This document shows, in pieces, positions 14,751 through 21,916 of a stretch of DNA of 22,172 nucleotides. Position 1 is the first letter of the stretch; each line of letters opens with the position of its first letter. The notes beneath the pieces are model-generated. The model did no database searches, had not been told where the DNA came from, and worked only from the letters and a program-made list of their open reading frames with translations. The translations under genes were made by a program, and so were the position numbers. The stretch comes from an uncultured Prevotella sp. Its GTDB lineage: Bacteria > Bacteroidota > Bacteroidia > Bacteroidales > Bacteroidaceae. The DNA is taken from contig CAJJWN010000047.1 in NCBI GenBank assembly GCA_905196835.1, positions 1 through 22,172 of the forward strand, in the 5' to 3' direction.

Positions 14751-16298
14751 TCATTTTATTGTCATTTCAGTAACTTTCAGCCACTTGTCTTGCAGCAGCG
14801 CGGCGTCAACGGCTATGTCGAGCCCCGGGCGGTTGGCCTTGGTGGTGTCTACGAGAGCCACCTTCCATTCATACCTTCCCTTGGCGAGGCCGTCAAGCGT
14901 CGCCGTAACGGAGCAGTCGGTAGGGTTGCCCTTGAGCCATGTAGAGAGGTCGCTCTGCGTGTCTACGAACACGCGCACGGGCCGCCCGTCCTTGAAGAGG
15001 GCGTAGCCTACCTTGTATTTCTGGTTCCACTGGGGTATGTTCGTAGGGCAATATCCCCAGCCTATGTTCTCCCAGCGCGAGCGCAATGTCACCGTACTGC
15101 CTGCCTTGGCCTCGCCGGGCAGCGTCACCTTGGCCGGGTATAGGCGGTAGCCTCCGTGGGCGACGAAGGCCTTGACAAGGCCGAACGCCTGGCCGAACCA
15201 TGAGCGCGTCTCGTCGTTTATGCGCAAATCCATCATGTTGACACGGCCTTCCTGCGCGTCGATATACTCGCCGAGGCGCACGTCCTCGGAGTGTCCCTCG
15301 CGGTAACGGCCGCTCGGGTCTATCCAATAACGGTGGTGAGCCTTGGTTATCCAGCCGCCTTCCATGATGATGGGGCGGCGGAAGTTCCATTTATGTGCAA
15401 AGTCCTTTTCCCACTGCTGGTAGTAGCCCGTCATGCCGAATGCGTCGTGGCGCAGGCTGTAGCCTTTCTCGATGGCGCTCTCAAGCAGGGCCTGGCTGCG
15501 CGGATGTGGTGCCGCCCAGCTTACGGTGTCGGCCACGAGGCGGTGGTAATTGATGATGAGCGGGATGCGCGTGAACGTCTTGGTATAGAGCGTGGTAATC
15601 CAGTCGAACACCTTTTCCTTGTTCGCATAGTCGCCGTAAACCACCCCGTGAGCCTCGCCCCACTTGCCCAGGCCGAAGGCGTCGATGAAGTCTACCTTGT
15701 CGGGGTCGTTGTACTCTGAGGCCAGTGCGCGCAGGAACTTGGCGTACTTCTGCTGGAACACGGGGTCGTCGGGGTACGGCGACCAGTTCTTCGGGTTGCC
15801 GGGGTCTTGGAAACCCTTGGCTCCTGCCTCCTTGACATAGAGCGGAGTGTTCTGCCCTTGGTCGCGGCTGTCAACGACGATGCGGAACGCCAGCTTCATG
15901 CCCCGCCGCAATGCGCTCTGCAATAGCTTGCCGAGGCGCGACGAAGGGTCGTTCCAGAAATACTTGCCCTCTTCGGGTTCCATCGAGCTCCAGCTGGTGC
16001 GTATGTAGCAGGTGTTGGCATAGTCTGACACGCGCACGGTGGAGTCGCCCACGCTGATGGCGTCGTAACCCTCGGTGGTCCAGAAGTTGTCGTCCCACGT
16101 GCGGCCTACGTACATCACCCATCCGTTCAACGGATTGCGCAGCACGCGCACGGTGTCGGGACTGAACGTCACGCTTACGTCCCCGGCCTGTGCCGTGAAG
16201 GCCAGTCCGAGGGAAATTAGCAAGAGACCGAAACGTTTACATGTGTTAATGCGGCCGCTTGTTTTCTTGGTTGAAGGACATAGTTTCCCCTTACCCAT
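14751..16298 (-). CDS. DUF4832-like putative glycoside hydrolase, soluble periplasmic paralogue
   Basis: A 515-residue paralogue of the lipoprotein at 6166-7908. It has a long basic N-terminus followed by a Sec signal core (RFGLLLISLGLAFTAQAG) and no lipobox cysteine, so release into the periplasm is predicted. Shared blocks, in the same order: NPLNGWVMYVG (55-65), MKLAFRIVVDSRD, NWSPYPDDPVFQQKYAKFL, FGLGKWGE with Glu215, IINYHR, SLRHDAFGM, PIIMEGGW with Glu313, NMMDLR, and GWGYCPTNIPQWNQKYKVGYAL (413-434). The paired Glu residues are candidate catalytic acids of a TIM-barrel glycosidase, but no activity can be claimed. It lies between the anti-sigma gene (40-bp gap) and susC (overlap or near-overlap), placing it inside the regulated operon. 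An internal cysteine pair Cys417/Cys462 is possible; disulfide formation is unproven. Confidence 0.75.
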   Translation of the reverse strand: MGKGKLCPSTKKTSGRINTCKRFGLLLISLGLAFTAQAGDVSVTFSPDTVRVLRNPLNGWVMYVGRTWDDNFWTTEGYDAISVGDSTVRVSDYANTCYIRTSWSSMEPEEGKYFWNDPSSRLGKLLQSALRRGMKLAFRIVVDSRDQGQNTPLYVKEAGAKGFQDPGNPKNWSPYPDDPVFQQKYAKFLRALASEYNDPDKVDFIDAFGLGKWGEAHGVVYGDYANKEKVFDWITTLYTKTFTRIPLIINYHRLVADTVSWAAPHPRSQALLESAIEKGYSLRHDAFGMTGYYQQWEKDFAHKWNFRRPIIMEGGWITKAHHRYWIDPSGRYREGHSEDVRLGEYIDAQEGRVNMMDLRINDETRSWFGQAFGLVKAFVAHGGYRLYPAKVTLPGEAKAGSTVTLRSRWENIGWGYCPTNIPQWNQKYKVGYALFKDGRPVRVFVDTQSDLSTWLKGNPTDCSVTATLDGLAKGRYEWKVALVDTTKANRPGLDIAVDAALLQDKWLKVTEMTIK

Positions 16299-16338
16299 TA
16301 CTTTTGAAAATTTTGGTTAATTATTGATATTAGATGTG

Positions 16339-17265
16339 TTACTTTTCCGTCCGCTTCGTTATGCAGGCCTTGCCGTTTATTACCTCGACGCGCGTGCCCG
16401 TGATGGTGTTGATAGCCTTCAGCACGTCGTCAACGTCTTTTTGGAATACCAGCTTGCCGTAAAGCGGGGTTACCGCCATCTTGCCGTGCACGCCTATGTC
16501 GGTGCCGTAATAGTCGTTGATGCGGCCTACCACCTGGTGTATGTCGTCGCCGTGAAGGTCCATGATGCCCTTCATCCAGCTGGTGTACTGTGATGTGTCT
16601 ACCGTGCGCAGGCCGTCGAGCTGTCCGTCGGAGACGTTGAGCAGCTGGCTGGGGTGCATCTTCACCTTGTCATTGCTCTTGGTGGTTACCTCTACCGAGC
16701 CTTCCACGAGCACCACGCTTGCACGGCGGACGTCGTAGCTGCACAGGTTGAACTTCGTGCCGAGCACTTTCAGGCTGAAGCCTCCCGTGTGTACTATGAA
16801 CGGGTGCTCCTTGTCGTGTGCCACGTCAAGGTAGACTTCGCCCTTCACGTGTATGTCGCGGGTGTCGCCGTCAAACCTTTCCGGATAGCTTACCGTGGAG
16901 CGCGAGTTGGCAACGAGCTTCGTGCCGTCGGGCAGCGTCACCGCCCTGGTCTGCCCCAGGGGCACCGCCAGCGTCACCGTCTTAGGTTCGGCCAAGGCCG
17001 CCACGCCGTCCGTCATGCCGGAGAGCGCGCCGCGCGGCACCACCGTTACTACCACGAGCAATGCTATGCTGGCCGCCAGCGCCAAGCCCAACGTTATCAT
17101 GCGCCGCGTCCTGCGGCGTTCGTTGTCATGGCGTATCTTGGCATATGTCTTTTTCTTTATGCTGCTCATGTCTGCCTCCGCCGGCACGGCATCGGTCACA
17201 AAGCTCTTCAGCTTCATGTCCTCCGCGCCGTCGCCGAACTGATGTTCAAAGATGTTGTTCTCCAT
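16339..17265 (-). CDS. FecR-type transmembrane anti-sigma factor
   Basis: A 308-residue protein with a cytoplasmic N-terminus of about 55 residues, rich in charge (KIRHDNERRRTRR just before the membrane), one transmembrane helix (about 56-77), and a periplasmic part with the FecR domain (about 98-195, VPLGQTRAVTLPDGTKLVANS and GEVYLDVAHDKEHPFIVHT) and a C-terminal DUF4974-like domain (about 235-305). FecR proteins hold the partner ECF sigma factor at the membrane and release or activate it when an STN-containing TonB transporter signals substrate loading. The sigma gene lies 31 bp upstream and the STN-bearing susC two genes downstream, a complete signalling set. Confidence in family and role is high. 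Confidence 0.94.
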   Translation of the reverse strand: MENNIFEHQFGDGAEDMKLKSFVTDAVPAEADMSSIKKKTYAKIRHDNERRRTRRMITLGLALAASIALLVVVTVVPRGALSGMTDGVAALAEPKTVTLAVPLGQTRAVTLPDGTKLVANSRSTVSYPERFDGDTRDIHVKGEVYLDVAHDKEHPFIVHTGGFSLKVLGTKFNLCSYDVRRASVVLVEGSVEVTTKSNDKVKMHPSQLLNVSDGQLDGLRTVDTSQYTSWMKGIMDLHGDDIHQVVGRINDYYGTDIGVHGKMAVTPLYGKLVFQKDVDDVLKAINTITGTRVEVINGKACITKRTEK

Positions 17266-17296
17266 TCTGTTTCCCTTTCAATCTTTTACCTTAGTA

Positions 17297-17842
17297 TTAT
17301 GCCTTGGCCTTCAGCCTTTTCCTGAGCGACTGAAGGGCGTAACCTACGTGATAGTTGACCGTGGCGAGCGATATTTTCAGCATGTCGCAGATGTCGGCGT
17401 AGGGCATCTGCTCTATCTTCGCCAGGTAAAACACATGCTTGCACTTGGCCGGCAGCTGCTCTATGGCGTCGTTCAGGCGGCCCATCTCTTCCTCCGAAAT
17501 CATGCTGTCCATGGGGCTCTGCATCTGGGGGAAGTTGAAGTTGGGCAGCTCGTCCAGGCTGACGCGCCTGCTGCGGCGCGCCTCCTTGCGCAGCTGCGAC
17601 ACCGACTTGCGGTACACTACGGTGCTGAGCCAGCTGTCGATGTTCTCTATGCCAAGCAGCTTCTTGCGCATCTTCCATACCTCGAGAAACACGTCGCTGA
17701 CAATCTCTTCGGCCTGGCTGCGGTCGCCAAGTATACCGAAGGCATGGTTGTACATGCGTTGCGAATGGCGGTCCATGAAACCGTCAAAGGCAAGTTCGTT
17801 ACCTTTTGATATGAGAATCAGCTCTCGTGACTCGTCCATCAT
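17297..17842 (-). CDS. ECF-family RNA polymerase sigma factor (FecI/RpoE type)
   Basis: A 181-residue protein, normal ECF size. Region 2 spans about 16-85 with the core-binding and melting segment DRSQAEEIVSDVFLEVWKMR (40-59) and IDSWLSTVVYRKSVSQLRK. A linker with an acidic and Met-rich stretch (about 95-118) leads to region 4 (about 120-176), with LPAKCKHVFYLAKIEQMPYADICDMLKISLATVNYHV forming the helix-turn-helix that contacts the -35 element. It directs RNA polymerase to its own operon and perhaps other promoters. It is the first gene of the sus operon and is followed by its anti-sigma factor. A CCTATATATTT-N11-GCGTC element, shared with two other units, lies 78 nt upstream of its start, suggesting autoregulation. 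Confidence 0.95.
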   Translation of the reverse strand: MMDESRELILISKGNELAFDGFMDRHSQRMYNHAFGILGDRSQAEEIVSDVFLEVWKMRKKLLGIENIDSWLSTVVYRKSVSQLRKEARRSRRVSLDELPNFNFPQMQSPMDSMISEEEMGRLNDAIEQLPAKCKHVFYLAKIEQMPYADICDMLKISLATVNYHVGYALQSLRKRLKAKA

Positions 17843-17919
17843 CGTTACTTCCGCGGTTGTTTAGGTAGGTAGCTAATGTTTTCATTCCCGTCTACGGGAG
17901 GTGGCCATCTACTAAGGAA

Positions 17920-17946
17920 GACGCAAAGGTAAAGGAAATATATAGG
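17920..17946 (-). promoter_or_regulatory. Candidate autoregulated promoter of the sigma-factor operon
   Basis: The minus strand reads CCTATATATTT, 11 nt, GCGTC, identical in layout to 5676-5702 and 21500-21526. The 11-nt stretch together with the next G contains TACCTTTG (17924-17931), a match to the Bacteroidetes housekeeping TAnnTTTG box, so this promoter could serve both a basal and an ECF polymerase. No good TTTG -33 box is seen for the housekeeping reading. Confidence 0.55.
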
Positions 17947-18122
17947 ACGGAAGCTGAATTTTTGTAAAATTTCATCAATCCCAATGCCATAATCTGCCTT
18001 CGCCGGCGCACTGCACGCAACCCGGAAGGCGGACGACATGCGGCGTTTCGCCGGTTTATCCGCAGTTTGTTTGGAAGAGAATAAATATTTATCCATACGC
18101 TTATCCTTCTCGTTTATGACTA

Positions 18123-18280
18123 CATCCTACTATAATCCAGGCAGTCGGTAACCGTCATGCCGCGCTCCGACGCGGAATCCAGTGTATGCAACCTGTGTGA
18201 TTTGCCATGTCAGTAGTTTTCTGGATGCCGCATCGGCGTGCGGCATGACGGTTACCGACGGCCTGGATTGCAGTAGGATG
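18123..18280. repeat. 60-bp near-perfect inverted repeat with nested hairpins
   Basis: Left arm 18123-18182 and right arm 18221-18280 match, after reverse complement, at 53 of 60 positions around a 38-nt loop. Within each arm is a small hairpin: CCGCG/CGCGG around CTCCGA on the left, GCCGCA/TGCGGC around CGCCGA on the right (read as reverse complement). A G-C pair in one copy is A-T in the other, so pairing is kept. It has no T-run. It may be a dispersed palindromic element or a large RNA structure. Confidence 0.85.
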
Positions 18281-18343
18281 TTTTCATTAATGGCAAGAGC
18301 ATGACAATGGATAAATGTTTTTACTTCATCCAACAGATTTGCG

Positions 18344-18431
18344 GATGACGGCCTTTCGCCCTGCAAAAGGTCGTGAATTGCAACGCAAAAGGCCGCCTTT
18401 TAGCGTGTAAAAGACGGCCTTTTGCAAAGCC
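18344..18431. repeat. Array 2 of 22-nt tandem units
   Basis: Units start at 18344, 18366, 18388 and 18410. The conserved parts are GATGACGGCCTTTC, AAAGGTCGTGAATT, AAAGGCCGCCTTTT and AAAGACGGCCTTTT. The last two form a hairpin (18385-18425) with 17 of 18 pairs matched and a 5-nt loop. The array starts 66 nt past the esterase stop codon and could end or protect that transcript's 3' end. Confidence 0.85.
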
Positions 18432-18496
18432 TGCGGCAAACCGCTGGCAGTCAGGCGGTTACGCTCCATACTACGGCGCAGCCTCATTTTTCATTT

Positions 18497-19855
18497 TTAA
18501 TTGTTCATTTTTAATTTGAAAAGGAACTTGTCCGTAATCTCCCTTATGTCATAAAACACGCGGCCAAGCCGCTCGCGGTAGCGGAAGAGCGGATGGCCCA
18601 GCCCCTCGAAGTAGTGCGCCTCGACGGGCGTGCCCTGCCTGCGGAGCTGCTCCTCGAAGGCGTGCGCCCGGCCGATGGGCGTAAAGCTGTCCTTCGTGCC
18701 CATCATGAAGAGCACCGGCTTGCGCATCTTAGCCACGTCAGCGCGCAAAGAGTCAACCACGGGGTAGTACAACATGCGGGCGCACACCTGGCTGTCGGCG
18801 ATTTTACCGGCGATTGCGCCGCCCGCCGACGCGCCCGCCACGACGATGCGCGACGTGTCAACGCCCAGCTCGCGGGCGTGGCTGCGGATGTAGGCCACGG
18901 CGTCGCGCCCGTCGGCCACGGCCTGCGCCGCGCTCTTGCCGCCGAGGCTCCTGATTGAATAGTCCACGCTTATGGCCGTGAAGCCGTGCCGGGCGTGCCA
19001 CAGGCATTCGCGGTAAAACTGCAACGGAGTGCCGTACTGCCACCCTCCGGCGAAGAAGTACACCACCGCAGGCCGCTCTCCCCCACCCTCCGGGCGGAAC
19101 ACGTGCAGCTCAAGGCTGCCGCGCAGCGAGTCGGCCTTGTAGCCGATGCGCTCCGGGTTGTATGCCTCGTGCTGCGGCTTTATGGTCTTGCGTATGGCGC
19201 GATACCACCGCTCGGCCATGAACTCGCGCCCCGCCGCGTTGGGGTGCACCATGTCTTCGATTGTCATCGTGCGCCAGTCGTGCCCCCGGGCCATGTTAAC
19301 CAGCACCACGCGGCCGTCTCGCAGCGAGTCGACGTAAGCCTCTATGCGCCTGTTAAGCTCGGGTATGTACGAGTATTTGGGCAGTTTGCCGCTCGGGGTG
19401 ACCTTCGCAAGGAACACCACGGCTTGCGGATTGACGGCGTGTATTTTGCCTATTATTCTCTTGTAGGCGCGCATCATGCCCTCCACGGGATGCTCGTCGG
19501 CACGGTGGTTGTGCCCGGCGTGCAGCAGAACGACGTCAGCCGGGTACTTCCGGTACAGGCTGTCGATGCGCGCGTCAAGGTATTCCACGTTCTTGCCGCT
19601 GAAGCCGCAGTGGCTCAACCGCCCTATGCGGCACTCGCTCTGGCGCGGACCGATGAAGTCGGCGTCGTACCCTCCGGCAAACAGACGTTCCCACAGGGGG
19701 TACAGGTACGTACTGAAGCCTTGGCCGCCCTCGGTAATCGAGTCGCCAAGACCCATCACCGTGAGCCGCCGCCCGCCGTCTTCGGCGTGCACCGCGCACG
19801 TAACCGACAAAAAAAACGCCAGCACGAGGCAGGCGTAAATCTTCTTTACAAACAT
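18497..19855 (-). CDS. Secreted two-domain esterase: SGNH/GDSL hydrolase fused to alpha/beta hydrolase
   Basis: The start at 19855 gives MFVKKIYACLVLAFFLSVTCAVHAED, a Sec signal peptide; the longer frame from 19903 would begin inside a TATTTTTG promoter box and is rejected. Residues about 28-230 form an SGNH hydrolase: GLGDSITEG with Ser39, HCGFSG, a modified block III (HAGHNH, keeping an Asn), and EDMVHP with Asp201 and His204. Residues about 245-445 form an alpha/beta hydrolase: YFFAGGW as the oxyanion region, VVAGASAGG with Ser343, GTKDSFTP with Asp389, and GLGHP with His421. Both triads look complete. Such enzymes remove acetyl or other acyl groups from glycans, so the fusion may strip two ester types or positions. 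It lies between the beta-helix gene and the sus operon. Confidence 0.87.
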   Translation of the reverse strand: MFVKKIYACLVLAFFLSVTCAVHAEDGGRRLTVMGLGDSITEGGQGFSTYLYPLWERLFAGGYDADFIGPRQSECRIGRLSHCGFSGKNVEYLDARIDSLYRKYPADVVLLHAGHNHRADEHPVEGMMRAYKRIIGKIHAVNPQAVVFLAKVTPSGKLPKYSYIPELNRRIEAYVDSLRDGRVVLVNMARGHDWRTMTIEDMVHPNAAGREFMAERWYRAIRKTIKPQHEAYNPERIGYKADSLRGSLELHVFRPEGGGERPAVVYFFAGGWQYGTPLQFYRECLWHARHGFTAISVDYSIRSLGGKSAAQAVADGRDAVAYIRSHARELGVDTSRIVVAGASAGGAIAGKIADSQVCARMLYYPVVDSLRADVAKMRKPVLFMMGTKDSFTPIGRAHAFEEQLRRQGTPVEAHYFEGLGHPLFRYRERLGRVFYDIREITDKFLFKLKMNN

Positions 19856-19900
19856 AATGTCGATACTTTCTAACGCATTGCCACGGCATGAGCCGCAGCA

Positions 19901-19908
19901 CAAAAATA
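19901..19908 (-). promoter_or_regulatory. Putative -7 box of the esterase gene
   Basis: The minus strand reads TATTTTTG, a match to the Bacteroidetes TAnnTTTG box, 45 nt before the chosen ATG at 19855. No clear TTTG -33 box is found at the usual distance, so the call is tentative. Confidence 0.45.
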
Positions 19909-19921
19909 CCGCACCTACACT

Positions 19922-19954
19922 CCGTCCACGGCCTACCGTCAGGCCAACGGACGG
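19922..19954 (-). terminator. Possible weak terminator or hairpin after the beta-helix gene
   Basis: On the minus strand CCGTCC and GGCCT pair with AGGCC and GGACGG around a short loop, 26 nt past the beta-helix stop. No T-run follows, so it is a hairpin that may stabilise or partly terminate the transcript rather than a standard intrinsic terminator. Confidence 0.35.
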
Positions 19955-19980
19955 AACGCAGGCGCGGCGCGCTACATTGT

Positions 19981-21456
19981 TTACCTTATAATAACCTTCT
20001 TTCCGTTGTGGATGTATATGCCCGTGGCCGTGGGACGGGAGCCCAGCTTAACGCCTTGCAGCGTGTAGTAAGCATCATCCGTGCCGCCCTTCACAGCCTC
20101 GACACCCGTTATGCCCGTAGCCGTTGACTTGGCGTAAGCACCCGGAGTGCTGCCGTCGGCGCGCTTCGCGCCCGTCTGGTCTTCGGCAAGGTCGGCCTCG
20201 ATACCCCAGTCTTCAACAGCCGCAGTCAATGCACTGGCCGTATAATTGCCCTTGTCTGCCAACGGCTCGATAACTCCGTTCGCACCAAGCACGTTGTCGC
20301 CGAATATCTTTTCATAATTGTTTCCAGCCTCGGCGTTGTCGGTTGCATCTTGTAACGTAAACACACCGTTAACGTCTGAACCAAGAATATTCATTCCACC
20401 GCTAAGAGCTTCATGTGTAGCACCCTTAAATGAGAACGCATCCGTTGTCCCGTCAGAAACTACAATAGAGTTCGCTACATAAATATTAGCATTGGCATCC
20501 ATTTCCACTTGAGAACCGCCTTCATTTCCTGCGATGGTAGAATTTACAATATAAAGATTTCGTGCATAATCATTTGCAAAGCCATTACTGTAAATTGCAC
20601 CTGAAGTCTGACCTGCCTTATTATCTGTTATGGTTGAATTTATTATATAAAATGCCATTCCATGCTGAACAAGAATAGCACTTCCTGTACCCTCTTTCAC
20701 CTCGTTATTAGCAACAAGACAGCGGTTTAACACGGTGGAACCCTTGCCTTCTTTTCCTGATGAAATTTTTATAGCGGCACCACGGCTTGTAGCCCAGTTG
20801 TCCGTAAATTCACAATCTTCAAAAACAACATTACTACTATGTCCCGAAAAAGCCATTCCGCCAAGCTGTCTAGACTCTCCACTATTAGCAACATTTCCAT
20901 GGAAACGGCAATCCTTAACATTTGCTGAACCACAACCGGCTATATGAAGAGCACCACGGTCAGTCCAACCATTATTACCTTTCGTATTAGAGAAAGCGCA
21001 AGTGAACTCTAAACCTTGTAATACAACCTTCATATCATCAATTACATCATGTTCACCTGCTACTGTGAAAGACAACAAACACTCAGCATCTCCCACGCTG
21101 GCAACATCATCACCATTAATATCACCAGAGAAAATAGTAGGCGTAGCTGAAGGTGTTGGAGTATCATTCGTAGTTCCGGTAAGTCCTTTTGCAAAACCAC
21201 CTATAATAGTATAACCTTTTCCTATGACTTTCAAAGGTTCTGAAACAACATACGTTCCCTCCTGGAAATAGAACACATCGCCGTCTTGGTAATTACTGAA
21301 TTTCTCTGCAAAAGTGTTGAACGGCAGGGCTTTTTCCCAAGAAGAGCCGTCTTTTGTGCCGCTACCTCCGTTAAGAGTAACGAAATAATCTGTGGCAAAC
21401 GACGCTGCCGGAGCGGCCATAAGAGCCGCGATTAGGTAAAATTTCTTCAATTTCAT
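19981..21456 (-). CDS. Secreted right-handed parallel beta-helix protein with C-terminal GIYIxNGKK tail
   Basis: The start at 21456 (MKLKKFYLIAALMAAPAASFAT) gives a Sec signal peptide; an ATG two codons upstream is equally possible. The body (about 20-390) has the repeat pattern of a parallel beta-helix: GSSWEKALPFNTFAEKF at the start, then repeated N-x-x-V/F-x-D-C-x-F and IINSTITDNKAG / IVNSTIAGNEGG coils. The last about 30 residues (YYTLQGVKLG to GIYIHNGKKVIIR) resemble short C-terminal tails of secreted Prevotella-like proteins. Beta-helix proteins are often polysaccharide lyases or adhesins; no catalytic residues can be assigned. The coding sequence is a mosaic: the 3' part (19981-20220) is about 61% GC by hand count, the middle (20461-20700) about 37%. 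Its promoter shares the sigma-operon element. Confidence 0.8.
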   Translation of the reverse strand: MKLKKFYLIAALMAAPAASFATDYFVTLNGGSGTKDGSSWEKALPFNTFAEKFSNYQDGDVFYFQEGTYVVSEPLKVIGKGYTIIGGFAKGLTGTTNDTPTPSATPTIFSGDINGDDVASVGDAECLLSFTVAGEHDVIDDMKVVLQGLEFTCAFSNTKGNNGWTDRGALHIAGCGSANVKDCRFHGNVANSGESRQLGGMAFSGHSSNVVFEDCEFTDNWATSRGAAIKISSGKEGKGSTVLNRCLVANNEVKEGTGSAILVQHGMAFYIINSTITDNKAGQTSGAIYSNGFANDYARNLYIVNSTIAGNEGGSQVEMDANANIYVANSIVVSDGTTDAFSFKGATHEALSGGMNILGSDVNGVFTLQDATDNAEAGNNYEKIFGDNVLGANGVIEPLADKGNYTASALTAAVEDWGIEADLAEDQTGAKRADGSTPGAYAKSTATGITGVEAVKGGTDDAYYTLQGVKLGSRPTATGIYIHNGKKVIIR

Positions 21457-21499
21457 AAGCATTTTAATTATTTAGGTTTATAGTACGTCTATATGGAAA

Positions 21500-21526
21500 G
21501 ACGCATAAACCAAAAAAATATATAGG
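21500..21526 (-). promoter_or_regulatory. Candidate ECF-type promoter of the beta-helix gene
   Basis: The minus strand reads CCTATATATTT, 11 nt, GCGTC, then TTTCC, with the same 27-nt layout as upstream of the sigma gene, where GCGTC is followed by TTCC. It ends 44 nt before the start codon at 21456. The 11-nt stretch lacks a TAnnTTTG box, unlike the sigma-gene copy. Confidence 0.5.
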
Positions 21527-21600
21527 CCGTTTTCAAAGAAATTTCAAATTATTTCGCCGCCTATACATTATTAATATACGCCGCCCTGCGGCGCGGAAAC

Positions 21601-21633
21601 AAAAAAGGGAGTCGCCCGTAAGGCAACTCCCTT
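21601..21633 (-). terminator. Rho-independent terminator of tRNA-Phe
   Basis: On the minus strand AAGGGAGTTGCC pairs with GGCGACTCCCTT (one G-U pair) around a 5-nt loop and is followed by a T-run. It starts 10 nt after the tRNA 3' end. Confidence 0.9.
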
Positions 21634-21642
21634 GCATCTGTG

Positions 21643-21715
21643 TGGTACCACCAGGAATCGAACCGGGGACACAAGGATTTTCAGTCCTTTGCTCTACCAA
21701 CTGAGCTATGGCACC
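21643..21715 (-). tRNA. tRNA-Phe (GAA)
   Basis: The 73-nt minus-strand sequence folds as a cloverleaf: acceptor GGTGCCA/TGGTACC with one G-U pair, a D-arm AGCTCAGTTGGTAGAGC, an anticodon stem AGGAC...GTCCT-type helix with loop CTGAAAA carrying anticodon GAA, and a T-arm with GGTTCGATTCC. The discriminator is A, and CCA is not encoded. Confidence 0.97.
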
Positions 21716-21738
21716 ATCGTTATTGCTTTTTGCGAGTG

Positions 21739-21770
21739 CAAAGATAGGCGTTTTTTATCAAACCCACAAG
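21739..21770 (-). promoter_or_regulatory. Housekeeping promoter of tRNA-Phe
   Basis: The minus strand has TATCTTTG (21739-21746), an exact TAnnTTTG -7 box, preceded after 20 nt by CTTG (21767-21770) as a partial -33 box. Transcription would start a few bases before the tRNA leader. Confidence 0.75.
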
Positions 21771-21820
21771 TTTTTGAGCAATTTTCTTGTAAAAAATGCA
21801 CGCGTTTCAGATTTTTGGTG

Positions 21821-21828
21821 TATCTTTG
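21821..21828 (+). promoter_or_regulatory. -7 box of tRNA-Pro promoter
   Basis: TATCTTTG matches the Bacteroidetes TAnnTTTG consensus and ends 11 nt before the mature tRNA. It is the same octamer as in the divergent tRNA-Phe promoter. No clear -33 box was found. Confidence 0.7.
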
Positions 21829-21839
21829 CACCCGCAAAT

Positions 21840-21912
21840 CGGGATTTAGCGCAGTTGGTAGCGCACTACGTTCGGGACGTAGGGGTCGCTGGTTCGAGTC
21901 CAGTAATCCCGA
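21840..21912 (+). tRNA. tRNA-Pro (CGG)
   Basis: A 73-nt cloverleaf: acceptor CGGGATT/AATCCCG, D-arm AGCGCAGTTGGTAGCGC, anticodon stem CTACG/CGTAG with loop TTCGGGA carrying CGG, and T-arm with GGTTCGAGTCC. The discriminator is A, and CCA is not encoded. Confidence 0.97.
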
Positions 21913-21916
21913 CAGC

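Larger units (their letters stand above)
17947..18496. other. Long non-coding gap upstream of the sigma gene
   Basis: Between the esterase stop and the sigma promoter no believable gene is found. The stretch 17947-18122 shows nothing I can name. It is followed by the 60-bp inverted repeat (18123-18280), a short plain stretch, and the 22-nt unit array (18344-18431). The two ORFs that can be drawn here (17845-18096 and 18130-18366, minus) run through the promoter element or the repeats and have no recognisable protein features. Confidence 0.6.

Noticed and set aside
17845..18096. 83-codon minus-strand frame before the sigma gene
   Set aside because: It covers the sigma promoter element and has no domain or signal features.
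18130..18366. 78-codon minus-strand frame
   Set aside because: It lies within the 60-bp inverted repeat and the start of the 22-nt array.
19856..19903. Longer start for the esterase (19903)
   Set aside because: It adds a Cys-rich leader before an otherwise perfect signal peptide and overlaps the TATTTTTG box.
21560..21570. Plus-strand CCTATACATTA resembling the first half of the shared promoter element
   Set aside because: No GCGTC follows at the right spacing and there is no plus-strand gene directly downstream.
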